Shown: positions 33,300 to 42,793, numbered from the stretch's first letter. The stretch is 64,000 nt of DNA from Kribbella turkmenica (GCF_004348725.1 NZ_SMKR01000010.1:1-64000), one strand, 5' to 3'. Numbers and translations: made by a program. The notes: generated by a model not told the origin, from the sequence alone.

Positions 33300-34325
33300 G
33301 TGCCCGTGCATGTTCCTGACGGCTTCTTCGACGCGTCCACCTCCGTTGCCACCGGCCTGATCGCGGCCGGGGCGGTCGGCTTCAGCCTTCAGCGGGCGAA
33401 CCGGGAGATCCGCGAGACCGGTCCGGCGCTCGCCGGGCTGACCGCGGCTTTCGTGTTCGCGGTGCAGATGGTGAACTTTCCGGTCGGCGCCGGCACCAGC
33501 GGTCACCTGCTCGGCGGCGCACTGGCCGCGGCCCTCGTCGGGCCGTGGACCGCCGTTCTGGTGATGTCGACGGTGCTGCTCGTCCAGGGACTGCTGTTCG
33601 CCGACGGCGGACTGACGGCCCTCGGGACGAACATCACGCTGATGGGTGTCGTCACCGTGCTGGTCGGCTACTTCCTGACCCGCGCGCTCCTTCAGGTCCT
33701 GCCCCGGCGGATGGGCAGCGTCGTCCCGGCGGCGACGGCCGGTGCGCTGCTGTCGGTGCCGGTCGCCGCGCTCGCGTTCACCGGGCTCTACGCGATCGGC
33801 GGCGCGGTCGACATCCCGCTCGGGAAGCTCGCGACCGCGATGGTCGGCTGGCACGTCCTGGTCGGCATCGGCGAGGCGGTCATCACCGCCGCGGTCCTGA
33901 GCGCCGTCGTCGCGAACCGACCGGACCTGGTGTACGCCGCTCGCCACCTGCAGCGGGACCTGGTCCTGGTCGATGCCGACGGCAACACCTCGACCGTGGC
34001 GCCGGACAAGCCGATCGCGGCCAAGCCGGCCGGGCGGACCCTGGGCGTAGGCGTCGCGGTCTCCCTGCTGGTGGCCGGTGGACTCAGCCTGTTCGCCAGC
34101 GCCCACCCGGACGGCCTGGAGTTCGTCGGAGCGAAGCTCGGCTTCGAGAGCGCGGCCGAGGACTCCGCGGTCGCGGGCAGCCCGCTGGCCGACTACGGCG
34201 TCAGCGGAATCGGCAACGCCGAGGTGTCCGGCGCGCTCGCCGGCATCATCGGCGTCCTGGTCACCATCGTGGTCGGGCTGGCGGTCGCCAAGCTGGCGTC
34301 GGTGCGCGCGAACCGGGCTTCATGA
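33300..34325 (+). CDS. Energy-coupling-factor nickel/cobalt permease CbiM-CbiN fusion
   Basis: This protein of about 341 residues starts PVHVPDGFFDAS; the His of (M)HxPDGF coordinates the metal in CbiM/NikM. Seven or so spans follow, then a CbiN-like C-terminal part with a span and the PDGLE signature (SAHPDGLEFVGAKLG, about residue 265). Together M and N form the substrate-specific component for Ni2+ or Co2+. GTG 33300 has AGGA about 6 nt upstream; GTG 33306 would give the canonical N-terminus and cannot be excluded. No cobalamin riboswitch precedes it, favouring nickel. Confidence 0.92.
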   Translation: MPVHVPDGFFDASTSVATGLIAAGAVGFSLQRANREIRETGPALAGLTAAFVFAVQMVNFPVGAGTSGHLLGGALAAALVGPWTAVLVMSTVLLVQGLLFADGGLTALGTNITLMGVVTVLVGYFLTRALLQVLPRRMGSVVPAATAGALLSVPVAALAFTGLYAIGGAVDIPLGKLATAMVGWHVLVGIGEAVITAAVLSAVVANRPDLVYAARHLQRDLVLVDADGNTSTVAPDKPIAAKPAGRTLGVGVAVSLLVAGGLSLFASAHPDGLEFVGAKLGFESAAEDSAVAGSPLADYGVSGIGNAEVSGALAGIIGVLVTIVVGLAVAKLASVRANRAS

Positions 34326-35080
34326 GCGGTGACGGTCTCCTCGTAACGGTCGACAGCCGGGTGCATCGCCTCCCGGCGCACGTCAAGATCGTCGCCCTGT
34401 TCGTCCTCGTGCTCGCTGTCGTGTCCACGCCCGCCGCGGCGTTCTGGGCCTTCGGTCTGTACGCCGTCATGCTGGTCGCCGCCGTGGTCACGGCCAGGCT
34501 CCCGGTTCTCCTGGTGGCGAGGCGGCTGACGGTGGAGACGCCGTTCATCGTGTTCGCGCTGCTGCTGCCGTTCGTGGCGACCGGGCCGCGGGTCGACGTT
34601 CTCGGGCTGGAGTTGTCGCAGTCCGGCGTACTGGGGGCCTGGAACGTGCTCGCCAAGGGCACGCTCGGCGTCGTCGCGGCGATCGTGTTGTCGGCGACAA
34701 CCGGTCCGCGAGATCTACTCGCCGGCCTGGAGCGGTTGCGGTTGCCGGCCACGCTGGTGGCGATCCTGTCGTTCATGATCCGGTACCTCAGCGTGGTGTC
34801 CGACGATCTGCACCGGATGCGGATCGCGCGGGAGTCGCGCGGGTACGCCGGTGGCCGGGCCGGTCACCTCAAGGCAGTCGCCGGGGGAGTGGGGGCCCTG
34901 TTCGTCCGCAGTTTCGAGCGCGGTGAGCGAGTGCACCTGGCGATGCGGTCGCGCGGCTACACCGGCCGGATGCCGCTGCTGAGCACCCGGGGCGCGACCT
35001 CGTCCCAGTGGCTGGAAGGGCTCGCGATCTCCCTGGCCGCGGTCGCCGTGGCACTCGCGGTTAGGGTGGTGGGCTTGTGA
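34322..35080 (+). CDS. cbiQ: Energy-coupling-factor transmembrane protein CbiQ (EcfT)
   Basis: This 252-residue protein has about five spans and the two Ala-Arg-Gly-type coupling motifs ARESRGYAGG (about residue 163) and AMRSRGYTGR (about residue 201) that grip the ATPases. ATG overlaps the cbiMN stop by 4 bp, and its end overlaps cbiO by 4 bp, so the M-Q-O order is fully coupled. Confidence 0.93.
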   Translation: MSGDGLLVTVDSRVHRLPAHVKIVALFVLVLAVVSTPAAAFWAFGLYAVMLVAAVVTARLPVLLVARRLTVETPFIVFALLLPFVATGPRVDVLGLELSQSGVLGAWNVLAKGTLGVVAAIVLSATTGPRDLLAGLERLRLPATLVAILSFMIRYLSVVSDDLHRMRIARESRGYAGGRAGHLKAVAGGVGALFVRSFERGERVHLAMRSRGYTGRMPLLSTRGATSSQWLEGLAISLAAVAVALAVRVVGL

Positions 35081-35853
35081 GCGGTCCCGCGATCCACGTC
35101 GAGCGGCTCGTCTTCGCCTACCCGGACGGCCGGCAGGCGCTGTACGGCGTCGACTTCACCGTCCAGCGCGGTGAACGCGTCGCACTGCTCGGCCCGAACG
35201 GCGCCGGCAAGACCACGCTCGTGCTGCACCTCAACGGCATCCTCGGCTCGGTGGCCGGCGGAACCGGCAGCGGCCGGATCCAGATCGGCGGCACAGGCCT
35301 GCACCGCGAGCACCTCCCCGAGGTACGGCGGAAGGTCGGGCTGGTGTTCCAGGACCCGGACGACCAGTTGTTCATGCCGACCGTCCGCGACGACGTGGCG
35401 TTCGGCCCGGCGAACCTCGGACTGCGCGGGTCCGAGCTGGACGACCGGGTGCACGAGGCGCTGGTGCAGGTCGGGATGCAGGACCACGCGGACCTCGCGC
35501 CGCACCACCTGTCCTTCGGTCAGCGGCGGCGGGTAGCGGTCGCGACGGTACTCGCCATGCGGCCCGAGGTGCTGGTGCTGGACGAGCCGTCGAGCAACCT
35601 CGACCCGGCCGCCCGCCGCGAGCTGTCGGACATCCTGTCCGGTCTCGACGTGACCCTGCTGATGATCACCCACGATCTGCCGTACGCGCTCCAGCTCTGC
35701 GAGCGCAGCCTGCTCATGGACGACGGCCGGATCGTCGCCGACGGCAGGACCCGGGACCTCCTCGGCGACGCCGACCTGATGGCAGCCCACCGCCTGGAGC
35801 TGCCCTACGGCTTCGACCCCCTCTCGGTCCCCGGTCCCGAACGCAAGGGGTGA
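35077..35853 (+). CDS. cbiO: Energy-coupling-factor ATPase CbiO
   Basis: This 258-residue ABC ATPase has Walker A LLGPNGAGKTTLVL (about residue 38), Q-loop VFQDPDDQLFMPT, Walker B EVLVLDEPSSNLDP and switch His in ITHDLP. The signature reads LSFGQRRRVAVA instead of LSGGQ, a variant common in CbiO proteins. It powers uptake through CbiMN and CbiQ. Only one ATPase gene is present, so it acts as a homodimer. Confidence 0.94.
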   Translation: MSGPAIHVERLVFAYPDGRQALYGVDFTVQRGERVALLGPNGAGKTTLVLHLNGILGSVAGGTGSGRIQIGGTGLHREHLPEVRRKVGLVFQDPDDQLFMPTVRDDVAFGPANLGLRGSELDDRVHEALVQVGMQDHADLAPHHLSFGQRRRVAVATVLAMRPEVLVLDEPSSNLDPAARRELSDILSGLDVTLLMITHDLPYALQLCERSLLMDDGRIVADGRTRDLLGDADLMAAHRLELPYGFDPLSVPGPERKG

Positions 35854-35855
35854 CG

Positions 35856-36902
35856 ATGAAGATCACGGATATCAGCGTCCAGGTGGTGTCGGAGTCCAAG
35901 GCACACCCCGTCCGGGACGCGATCCAGCTGCTCGACCGCAACGGGCACACCCGGGTGCGGATCGACACCGACGACGGTGTGAGCGGCGTCAGTACGACGT
36001 ACTTCGGCCGGGTGGCGAGCTCGCCGGAGATCCTGGCCCGGATCGTCACCGAGCAGCTGGCTCCCGCGATCGTCGGCGAGGACCCGACGCTGATCCGCGG
36101 GATCCGGCAGAAGCTGCGGAGCCTCACCGACTACCAGGGCACGGCCGGGCTGTCGTCGTACGGGATCTCGGCGATTGATCTGGCGTTGTGGGATCTCCTC
36201 GGCAAGTCGCTCGACGTGCCGGTCTGGAAGTTGCTCGGCGCGCAGCGCACGACCATCCCGACGTACGCGATGGTGGGCTGGCTCGAGCTGGACGTCACCG
36301 GCCTGGAGACGGTGTCGGCCAAGGCGATGGAGCAGGGCTTCCGCGGTGTGAAGATGAAGGTCGGCGGCGGCCCCCTCGGCGAGGACGTGCAGCGGATCAG
36401 GGCGGTGCGCGCGGTGATCGGCCCGGACGCGCCGCTGATGGTCGACGCCAACCAGGCCTTCGAGTACTCCGAGGCCCTGCGCCGGGGGCGTGTGTACGAG
36501 GAGCTCGACTGCCGGTGGTTCGAGGAGCCGCTACCCGCCGACGACACCGACGGTCACGTCCGGCTGGCCGAGAAGCTGGACATCCCGATCGCGACCGGTG
36601 AGAACCGGTACGGCCAGGCCGCCTTCCGGGACCTGATCGCCCGCGGCGGCGTGGGCGTCGTACAGCCGGATCTGCGGCGGGCCGGCGGGCTCACCGAGTG
36701 TCTGGAGATCGGGCTGATGGCTGAAGGTTTCGGCGTGCCGTACGCGTCGCACGGCGGCGGCGCCCACATCCACGTGCTGGCGGCCCTGCCGAACACGATC
36801 TACGTCGAGAGCGGACTGCTGCCCGCCGACGGCCGGGTCGAGCTCGTGGACGGCTGCTACCCGCTGCCCCTCGGCCCTGGGCTGTCCTCCTGGAACGACT
36901 AG
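35856..36902 (+). CDS. Enolase-superfamily enzyme, mandelate racemase/muconate lactonizing type
   Basis: This protein of about 348 residues has the catalytic KxK in RGVKMKVGGG (about residue 164). Metal ligands appear to be Asp in LMVDANQAF, Glu in WFEEPLPADD and Glu in IATGENRYG. A His in YASHGGGAHIHV is in the general-base position of the mandelate-racemase subgroup. The family abstracts the alpha-proton of a carboxylate for racemisation, dehydration or cycloisomerisation. ATG 35856 has AAGGGG 5 nt upstream. It overlaps or abuts cbiO, so it is cotranscribed with a metal importer, an unexpected pairing for a magnesium enzyme. Confidence 0.9.
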   Translation: MKITDISVQVVSESKAHPVRDAIQLLDRNGHTRVRIDTDDGVSGVSTTYFGRVASSPEILARIVTEQLAPAIVGEDPTLIRGIRQKLRSLTDYQGTAGLSSYGISAIDLALWDLLGKSLDVPVWKLLGAQRTTIPTYAMVGWLELDVTGLETVSAKAMEQGFRGVKMKVGGGPLGEDVQRIRAVRAVIGPDAPLMVDANQAFEYSEALRRGRVYEELDCRWFEEPLPADDTDGHVRLAEKLDIPIATGENRYGQAAFRDLIARGGVGVVQPDLRRAGGLTECLEIGLMAEGFGVPYASHGGGAHIHVLAALPNTIYVESGLLPADGRVELVDGCYPLPLGPGLSSWND

Positions 36903-37039
36903 CCGGAAACGTCGCCTACCGGGATCGGCAACTGGCGGTGAATTTCTTACCAGCCTCTTGTGTGTTACTCGCGAGTCGGCGAAGGTGACGGTGAGTACTT
37001 CTGTCGCCACCCCTCGCACAGGCAAAGGCGGTCCGCCCC

Positions 37040-37828
37040 ATGAAGTCCATCGCCAGTTTGCTGTCCGTCGCGGCCCTCGGCGCCGCGATGCTCATCAGTC
37101 CCGGAATCGCGCACGCGGCCGCGCCGAACTACGTGGCGCTCGGCGACTCGTACGCCTCCGGCGTCGGGACCCGGAGCTACATCTCGAGCAGCGGTTCCTG
37201 CCAACGCTCGACCAAGGCGTACCCGTACATCGACGCGACCCGGATCGGCGCCAACCTGACCTTCGTGGCGTGCTCCGGGGCCCGGGTCGCCGATGTGACC
37301 GCGAACCAGCTGGGCTCGGTGACGGCCTCGGCCACCCTGGTCTCGGTCCAGGTCGGTGGCAACGATGCCGGGTTCTCGTCGGTGATCACCGAGTGCGCGA
37401 AGCCGTCGTGGCTCGGCGACTGCACCGGCGCGATCAACAACGCGCAGGCGATCATCAACAACACGCTGCCCGGCCGGTTGAACGGCCTGTACGGGTCGAT
37501 CAGGAGCAAGGCGCCGGCGGCGCGGGTGGTCGTCGTCGGTTACCCGCGGTTGTTCAACGGCACGGACTGCAACGCCGGCACGTTCTTCAGCCCGGCCGAG
37601 ATGAGCCGGCTGAACCAGACCGCCGACCTGCTGAACGCCAAGATCGCCGCGTCGGCGGGTGCGGCCAACTTCACCTTCGTCAACCCGACGCAGCTTTTCG
37701 TCGGGCACGCCGTCTGCGGCAGCCCGGAGTGGATCAACGGCCTGTCCAACCCGGTCACCGAGTCGTACCACCCCAACGTCACCGGCCAGGCCAACTACGC
37801 GAACCTGGTCGGCGCCCAGCTCGACTGA
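37040..37828 (+). CDS. Secreted SGNH/GDSL esterase
   Basis: This 262-residue protein has a Sec signal (cleavage near AHA-AAP, about residue 27). Block I is VALGDSYASGVG with the catalytic Ser, Gly block FVACSGARVAD, and VQVGGNDAGFS carries the oxyanion Asn. Block V ESYHPNVTGQANYA carries His; the Asp of the usual DxxH is Glu/Ser here, as in the Streptomyces scabies-type esterases that use a Ser-His dyad. Six Cys suggest three disulfides. It probably cleaves acyl esters in plant polymers or lipids. Monocistronic, with a strong hairpin after it. Confidence 0.92.
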   Translation: MKSIASLLSVAALGAAMLISPGIAHAAAPNYVALGDSYASGVGTRSYISSSGSCQRSTKAYPYIDATRIGANLTFVACSGARVADVTANQLGSVTASATLVSVQVGGNDAGFSSVITECAKPSWLGDCTGAINNAQAIINNTLPGRLNGLYGSIRSKAPAARVVVVGYPRLFNGTDCNAGTFFSPAEMSRLNQTADLLNAKIAASAGAANFTFVNPTQLFVGHAVCGSPEWINGLSNPVTESYHPNVTGQANYANLVGAQLD

Positions 37829-37843
37829 GCCGGGTTCGGTCGG

Positions 37844-37880
37844 ACAACCGGTCTGCCGGACAATCCGGCAGACCGGTTGT
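37844..37880 (+). terminator. Strong hairpin terminator
   Basis: ACAACCGGTCTGCCGGA (37844-37860) pairs perfectly with TCCGGCAGACCGGTTGT (37864-37880) across a 3-nt loop. It lies 16 bp after the esterase stop and is the longest perfect stem noticed in the window. Confidence 0.9.
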
Positions 37881-37919
37881 GCTGCTTTCCGACGCGGTTT
37901 GTGGTGTCATGCTGGGGTG

Positions 37920-38954
37920 GTGCAGAGGTCGGTGGACTGGCTGCTGGCGGCTCGGTCCCAGGCCAACTGCTTGGCGCGTCCGGTGGACGAGGCCGGCCCC
38001 GGAGGGGTGGCCGACGTCGTGCGCCGGACGGGGGGACTGCAGGCGCAGACCTGGCGAGGCGCCGCGTACGCCGTGCGCGCCCGGTCCACCGCCACCACTC
38101 TCGCGGACGTGACCCGCGCGCAGGAGACCGATCGCTCGGTCGTCCGCGGCTGGTTCATGCGCGGCACGCTCCACCTCGTCGCCACCGAGCACGCCGGTCC
38201 TCTGCTCGGCCTGCTCGGCCCCAAACTGATCAAGGGCACCGAGCGCCGGTACGGCGAGCTCGGTCTCACCCCGGCGATCCGCGCGGCCGCGGCCGACCTG
38301 ATCGAGGAACATCTGCTCGCCAACGGTCCGACGGGTCGGTCGGCGCTGGCCGGCGTACTGGTAACGGCCGGACTGATCGCCGAGTCGAAGGGCCAGCAGG
38401 TGTACGCGCTCATCCGGCACACCGGCCTGCTCGGGCGGTTGTGCTACGGACCGGGCCACGACAAGGACGAGACCTGGGTCGCCGTCCGCGACTGGCTGGG
38501 CAAGCCGCTGGATCTGGAGGCGGACGTCGAGGGCGTCGCCCGGCGATACCTGGCGGCGTACGGTCCGGCGACCGCACGCGACCTCGCCACCTGGTCGGGG
38601 CTTTCGGTGCCTGCGGCGCGCACGGGGCTGCGGGCCGTCGCGACCAGGTCGTTCGACGTCGAGGGAGTCGAGTTCTCGGCGGTCGAAGACCTGCCCGGCG
38701 CCCGGGAACTGCGGCTGCTGGGGGAGTTCGACCCCTATCTCCTCGGGTACGACGATCGCCGGCACGCACTGCCCGACGAGCATCGCAGACACATCCACCC
38801 CGGCGGTGGCATGGTGCGTCCGGCGGTCGCGATCGGCGGCCGGGTGATCGGCTCCTGGAAGCACGCCGACCTGAGCTACGACCTGTTCGGCCGTACGGGC
38901 GAACCAGCCGGGTTGGCCGCGGAACTCGAGGACGTCGCCCGGTTCGCCGGTTGA
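37920..38954 (+). CDS. Winged-helix DNA-binding protein of the AlkZ-like (HTH_42) family
   Basis: This protein of about 344 residues shows the family layout: GLQAQTWRGAAYAVRAR (about residue 40), RGTLHLVATEH (about residue 83), RRYLAAYGPATARDLATWSGL and LLGEFDPYLLGYDDR (about residue 265). AlkZ relatives are bacterial DNA glycosylases, some of which unhook interstrand crosslinks and protect antibiotic producers; the QxQ motif of active AlkZ is matched here by LQAQ. The start is one of two adjacent GTGs (37917, 37920). Function beyond DNA binding is inferred. Lies 3' of the hairpin, so has its own promoter. Confidence 0.82.
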   Translation: MQRSVDWLLAARSQANCLARPVDEAGPGGVADVVRRTGGLQAQTWRGAAYAVRARSTATTLADVTRAQETDRSVVRGWFMRGTLHLVATEHAGPLLGLLGPKLIKGTERRYGELGLTPAIRAAAADLIEEHLLANGPTGRSALAGVLVTAGLIAESKGQQVYALIRHTGLLGRLCYGPGHDKDETWVAVRDWLGKPLDLEADVEGVARRYLAAYGPATARDLATWSGLSVPAARTGLRAVATRSFDVEGVEFSAVEDLPGARELRLLGEFDPYLLGYDDRRHALPDEHRRHIHPGGGMVRPAVAIGGRVIGSWKHADLSYDLFGRTGEPAGLAAELEDVARFAG

Positions 38955-38986
38955 TCGTATATGCCTCATCGGGTATATATGGGCGC

Positions 38987-39820
38987 ATGACCGAGACTCT
39001 GAGCACCGAGAACGGCCGGACCATCCTGCGGATGCGGCGCGAGCTGCGGCATCCGGTGGAAAGGGTCTGGCGGGCGATCACCGAGCCGGAGCAGCTGGCC
39101 GGGTGGTTCCCGGCCGCGGTCGAGCTGGACCTGCGGCTGGACGGCCCGATCAGGTTCACCTTCGAGGAGGACCCGGGCGCACCGGTCGACGAGGAGAGCA
39201 GCGGGGTGATCCGCGCCTGCGAGCCACCCCGGCTGCTGGAGTACACCTGGGGCACCGAGGTGCTTCGCTGGGAGCTGGTCCCGACGGCAGACGGGTGCAC
39301 CCTGCACCTGACCGCGACGCATGACGACCGGCCGGGGTCGGCGAGCTTCACCAGCGGGTGGCTGCTCTGCTTCGACGCGCTGGAGAAGGTGGTCGGCGGT
39401 TCGGCGGTGCCGGCGAAGGACTACGCCGTGCTGCACGAGCACTTCGTCAAGGTGTACGGCCTCGACGAAGGTGTCGTGCTCGCCGACGGGGCGATCCGGT
39501 TCGAGCGGCAGCTCGTCCGGCCGAAGGAGCTCGTCTGGCAGCTGCTGGCCGGTGCGGCCACCGCGACCGCGGGCGCCCTGCCGCCGGCCGGATTCGTTGC
39601 CAAGGGCATCGAGGCCGGCCCGGTGACCGACGTCGCCGAGGCGGAGCGGCTGACGTACACCTGGACAGATGGTGAGGTGTCCTGGACACTGCGGGACGGC
39701 AACGGCGGGGCCCGCGTGGTGCTCGCCCAGACCGGCCCCGCCGCCGGCTACCTCGATGCCTGGCACGATCTCGTCGAGGCACTCGCGGCCGAGCTAGTCA
39801 CCCGCGACGTACCGTCGTAG
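38987..39820 (+). CDS. Two-domain SRPBCC (AHSA1/START-like) protein
   Basis: This 277-residue protein has two START-like units. The first begins MRRELRHPVERVWRAITEPEQLAGWFP (AHSA1 hallmark); the second begins IRFERQLVRPKELVWQLLAGA (about residue 165). Such proteins bind hydrophobic ligands; standalone forms often sit beside ArsR regulators, but none is present here. The 5' gap contains two GTATAT copies. The 3' end overlaps the convergent UvrA-like gene by 27 bp. Confidence 0.85.
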   Translation: MTETLSTENGRTILRMRRELRHPVERVWRAITEPEQLAGWFPAAVELDLRLDGPIRFTFEEDPGAPVDEESSGVIRACEPPRLLEYTWGTEVLRWELVPTADGCTLHLTATHDDRPGSASFTSGWLLCFDALEKVVGGSAVPAKDYAVLHEHFVKVYGLDEGVVLADGAIRFERQLVRPKELVWQLLAGAATATAGALPPAGFVAKGIEAGPVTDVAEAERLTYTWTDGEVSWTLRDGNGGARVVLAQTGPAAGYLDAWHDLVEALAAELVTRDVPS

Positions 39821-42088
39821 GTGCTCCGCGGTCAGCGTGGGGCTGCTCTCGACGAGATCGGCTGGCGTGCCGGTGAACACGATCTGCCCACCGTCGTGGC
39901 CCGCGCCCGGGCCGACGTCGATCAGCCAGTCGGCGTGGGACATCACGGCCTGGTGGTGCTCGATGACGATGACGGTGTTGCCGTCGTCGACGAGGGTGTC
40001 GAGCATCGCCAGCAGCTGGTCCACGTCGGCCAGGTGCAGACCGGTCGTCGGCTCGTCGAGGACGTAGACCGAACCCGTCTTCCCCATGTTGATCGCCAGC
40101 TTCAGTCGCTGGCGCTCACCGCCGGACAACGTGGTGAGCGGCTGACCGAGCCCGATGTAGCCGAGGCCGACCGTCGAGAGCCGGTCGAGCACGCTCCGGG
40201 CCGGCCCACGGCTGAAGAAGTCCCGCGCCTCGGTCACCGTCATCCGCAGCACCTCACTGATGTTCTTGCCGCGCAGTTGGTAGGCGAGCACCTCGGGAGT
40301 GAAGCGAGCACCGTTGCAGTCCTCGCAGACCGACGCCACCTCGGCCATCATGGCCAGATCGGTGTAGACGAGACCGATGCCCCTGCAGGTCTTGCACGCA
40401 CCCACCGAGTTCGCGCTGAACAGTCCCGGCTTCACGCCGTTTGCCGTCGCGAACTCGGCCCGGATCGGGTCGAGCAGCCCGGTGTACGTCGCCGGGTTGC
40501 TCCGGCGTGAGCCCCGGATCGGCTCCTGCCCGGCGACGATCACCCCGTCCCGCCCGGCCAGCGACCCATGGATCAGCGAGCTCTTGCCGGAGCCCGCCAC
40601 CCCGGTGACCACGGTCAGCACACCGAGCGGGATGTCGACACTGACGTTGCGCAGGTTGTGCAAAGTCGCGTTCTCGATCGCCAGCCGGCCGGTCGGACGC
40701 CGTACGTCGTCGCGCACGGAGACCCGGTGATCGAGGTACCGGCCGGTCAGCGTGCCGGACTTCTTCAGCCCGTCCAGGTCACCGGCGAAACACAGCCGCC
40801 CGCCGGCGAGACCGGCGCCGGGGCCGAGGTCGACGATGTGGTCGGCGACCCGGATCGTCTCCGGCTTGTGCTCGACCACCAGGACGGTGTTGCCCTTGTC
40901 CCGCAACTGCAGCAGCAGGTCGTTCATCCGCTGGATGTCGTGCGGATGCAGGCCGACGGTCGGCTCGTCGAACACGTAGGTGACGTCGGCCAGGCTCGAG
41001 CCGAGATGCCGGACCAGCTTGACCCGTTGCGCCTCGCCGCCGGACAGTGTCGAGGACTCGCGGTCCAGACTGAGGTAGCCGAGCCCGATGGTGACCATCG
41101 AGTCCAGCGTCTCCCGCAGGCCGTCGACCATCGGGGCGACGCCGGGATGGTTGATGGTGGCAACGAACTTGGCGAGGTCGCTGATCTGCATCGCCGAGCA
41201 CTCGGCGATGGTCCGCCCGTCGATCGTGGCCGACAGTGCCGCCGCGTTCAGCCGGGCGCCGCCGCAGGCCGCGCAGGTGGTCTGCCGGATCGCCCGGTCG
41301 GCGAACGCGCGGGCGTGACTCTGCAGCGAGTCCCGGTCCTTGCCGAGATAGCTGCGCCGCAGCTTGGAGACCAGGCCCTCGAAGGTCACGTTGCTCTTGC
41401 CGACCTTGACCTTGGTGGGGCCGGAGTACAGGAAGCGGTCCCAGTCCTCGGCCGGGTAGTCCTTCAGCGGCAGGTCCGGGTCGAACAGCCCGGTGGTCGC
41501 CAGCAGCTGCCAGGGCCAGCTGTCGACCGCGTACCCAGGCGCCCTGATCGCGTTCTGGTTGAGACTCTTCTCCCGGTCGACCACCTCGTCGACGACGAAC
41601 TCGGTGGCCCGGCCGAGCCCTTCGCAGTCCGGGCACATCCCCTCGGCCAGGTTGAAGCTGAACGCCGACGGCGATCCGACGTACGGCGTCCCGGCCCGGC
41701 TGAACAGGACCCGGAGCATGGTGTGCGCGTCGGTCGCCGTACCGACGGTGGAGCGGGAGTTGGCGCCGATGCGTTGCTGGTCGACGATGATCGCGGCGGA
41801 CAGGTTGCGCAACGAGTCGACGTCTGGACGGCTGCGGCTGGGCAGGAAGTTCTGGACGAAGGCGGTGTAGGTCTCGTTGATCAGCCGCTGGGACTCGGCG
41901 GCGATGGTGTCGAAGACGAGGGACGACTTGCCGGAGCCGGAGACCCCGGTGAAGACGGTGAGCCGGCGCTTGGGGATGTCCACCGAGACCCCGCTGAGGT
42001 TGTTCTCCCGGGCTCCCCGCACCTGGATGACGTCGTGACTGTCGGCGGCCGTGGGACCGGCTGACCCGGTCGATTCGGTAGCAGGCAT
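39794..42088 (-). CDS. UvrA-like ABC ATPase (drug-resistance type, no UvrB-binding insert)
   Basis: This 764-residue double ABC protein has Walker A motifs [12 protein letters not shown] and [12 protein letters not shown], signatures [11 protein letters not shown] and [11 protein letters not shown], and zinc-finger Cys pairs (CPDC, CAAC, CKTC, CEDC). It is about 190 residues shorter than housekeeping UvrA (about 950), consistent with loss of the UvrB-binding region. Related UvrA-like proteins accompany DNA-damaging antibiotic clusters, such as DrrC for daunorubicin, and release bound drug from DNA. Upstream lies a MarR gene on the same strand. Confidence 0.9.
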   Translation of the reverse strand: MPATESTGSAGPTAADSHDVIQVRGARENNLSGVSVDIPKRRLTVFTGVSGSGKSSLVFDTIAAESQRLINETYTAFVQNFLPSRSRPDVDSLRNLSAAIIVDQQRIGANSRSTVGTATDAHTMLRVLFSRAGTPYVGSPSAFSFNLAEGMCPDCEGLGRATEFVVDEVVDREKSLNQNAIRAPGYAVDSWPWQLLATTGLFDPDLPLKDYPAEDWDRFLYSGPTKVKVGKSNVTFEGLVSKLRRSYLGKDRDSLQSHARAFADRAIRQTTCAACGGARLNAAALSATIDGRTIAECSAMQISDLAKFVATINHPGVAPMVDGLRETLDSMVTIGLGYLSLDRESSTLSGGEAQRVKLVRHLGSSLADVTYVFDEPTVGLHPHDIQRMNDLLLQLRDKGNTVLVVEHKPETIRVADHIVDLGPGAGLAGGRLCFAGDLDGLKKSGTLTGRYLDHRVSVRDDVRRPTGRLAIENATLHNLRNVSVDIPLGVLTVVTGVAGSGKSSLIHGSLAGRDGVIVAGQEPIRGSRRSNPATYTGLLDPIRAEFATANGVKPGLFSANSVGACKTCRGIGLVYTDLAMMAEVASVCEDCNGARFTPEVLAYQLRGKNISEVLRMTVTEARDFFSRGPARSVLDRLSTVGLGYIGLGQPLTTLSGGERQRLKLAINMGKTGSVYVLDEPTTGLHLADVDQLLAMLDTLVDDGNTVIVIEHHQAVMSHADWLIDVGPGAGHDGGQIVFTGTPADLVESSPTLTAEHLRRYVAGD

Positions 42089-42159
42089 CCTTCAATTGTG
42101 ACATTGAACCGACCCTATGAACTTGCCGCGAGCCTCGCGGTGATCGGCTGCGGAAAAGC

Positions 42160-42747
42160 TTATACGTCCGACGAAGGTTTGCGGGCGATCCGGCCGGCCT
42201 GGTCGAGGAGTTCCTGGAGCTGACCGGCCAGCCGGCGGCGGTTCGCCGGAGTGAGCGACGCGAGCAGTTCGGACTCCCGGGTGAGGACCTGGTCGACGGT
42301 CCGTTCGATCAGGTCGTGGCCGGCCTCGGTGAGCGAGACCAGGACAGCGCGGGTGCCGTCGCCCGCCGTCCGCCGGGTGGCGAGTCCGCTGTCCTCGGCT
42401 CGTGCGACCCGCTGCGAGATCGCACCGGCGGTGACGAGCGTCCGGCGGCTCAACTCACGGGTGCTGAGCTCGTACGGCGAACCCGCCCGGCGCAGCACGC
42501 TGAGCAGGTCGAGGGTGGCCGGATCGACCCCGAGATCGGCGAGCAGCCGGCGGCGGTCGTCGGCGAACAGTTTCGCCAGCCGCCACAGGGGAGTGACGAT
42601 CTCGATCGAGTCCGTCGGCGTACCCGGTCGCTCGCGCTGCCAGGCGCGGGCGATCTCCGCGGCCGGATAGGTGCCCGGCCCGTCGAACGGATAGCCGTCC
42701 CCCGATGGCCTCGCGGGATTGTTCGCCTCGGGTGTCATGAGGACCAT
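42160..42747 (-). CDS. MarR-family transcriptional regulator
   Basis: This protein of about 195 residues has a winged helix-turn-helix: LSTRELSRRTLVTAGAISQR (about residue 93), followed by the wing ATRRTAGDGTRAVLVSLT. Residues 1-35 are a variable Pro/Gly-rich extension. The start could be ATG 42747 or 42738; neither has a Shine-Dalgarno sequence, and both lie close to the operator. It is divergent from an SDR gene across tandem palindromes, so it most likely represses both. Confidence 0.9.
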   Translation of the reverse strand: MVLMTPEANNPARPSGDGYPFDGPGTYPAAEIARAWQRERPGTPTDSIEIVTPLWRLAKLFADDRRRLLADLGVDPATLDLLSVLRRAGSPYELSTRELSRRTLVTAGAISQRVARAEDSGLATRRTAGDGTRAVLVSLTEAGHDLIERTVDQVLTRESELLASLTPANRRRLAGQLQELLDQAGRIARKPSSDV

Positions 42748-42752
42748 GCTAT

Positions 42753-42780
42753 GTTTAGACCTAAACATTTAGACCTAAAC
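42753..42780. promoter_or_regulatory. Tandem MarR operator
   Basis: GTTTAGACCTAAAC (42753-42766) is a perfect palindrome apart from its AC centre, and ATTTAGACCTAAAC (42767-42780) repeats it immediately with one change. The pair lies 6 bp from the marR start and 14 bp from the SDR start. The A/T-rich repeats stand out in the surrounding GC-rich sequence and are positioned to control both genes. Confidence 0.85.
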
Positions 42781-42793
42781 GTAAGGGAGTACC

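Noticed and set aside
37844-37880. 17-bp inverted repeat as a regulator site for the AlkZ-like gene
   Set aside because: A 3-nt loop and its position right after the esterase stop fit a terminator far better than an operator.
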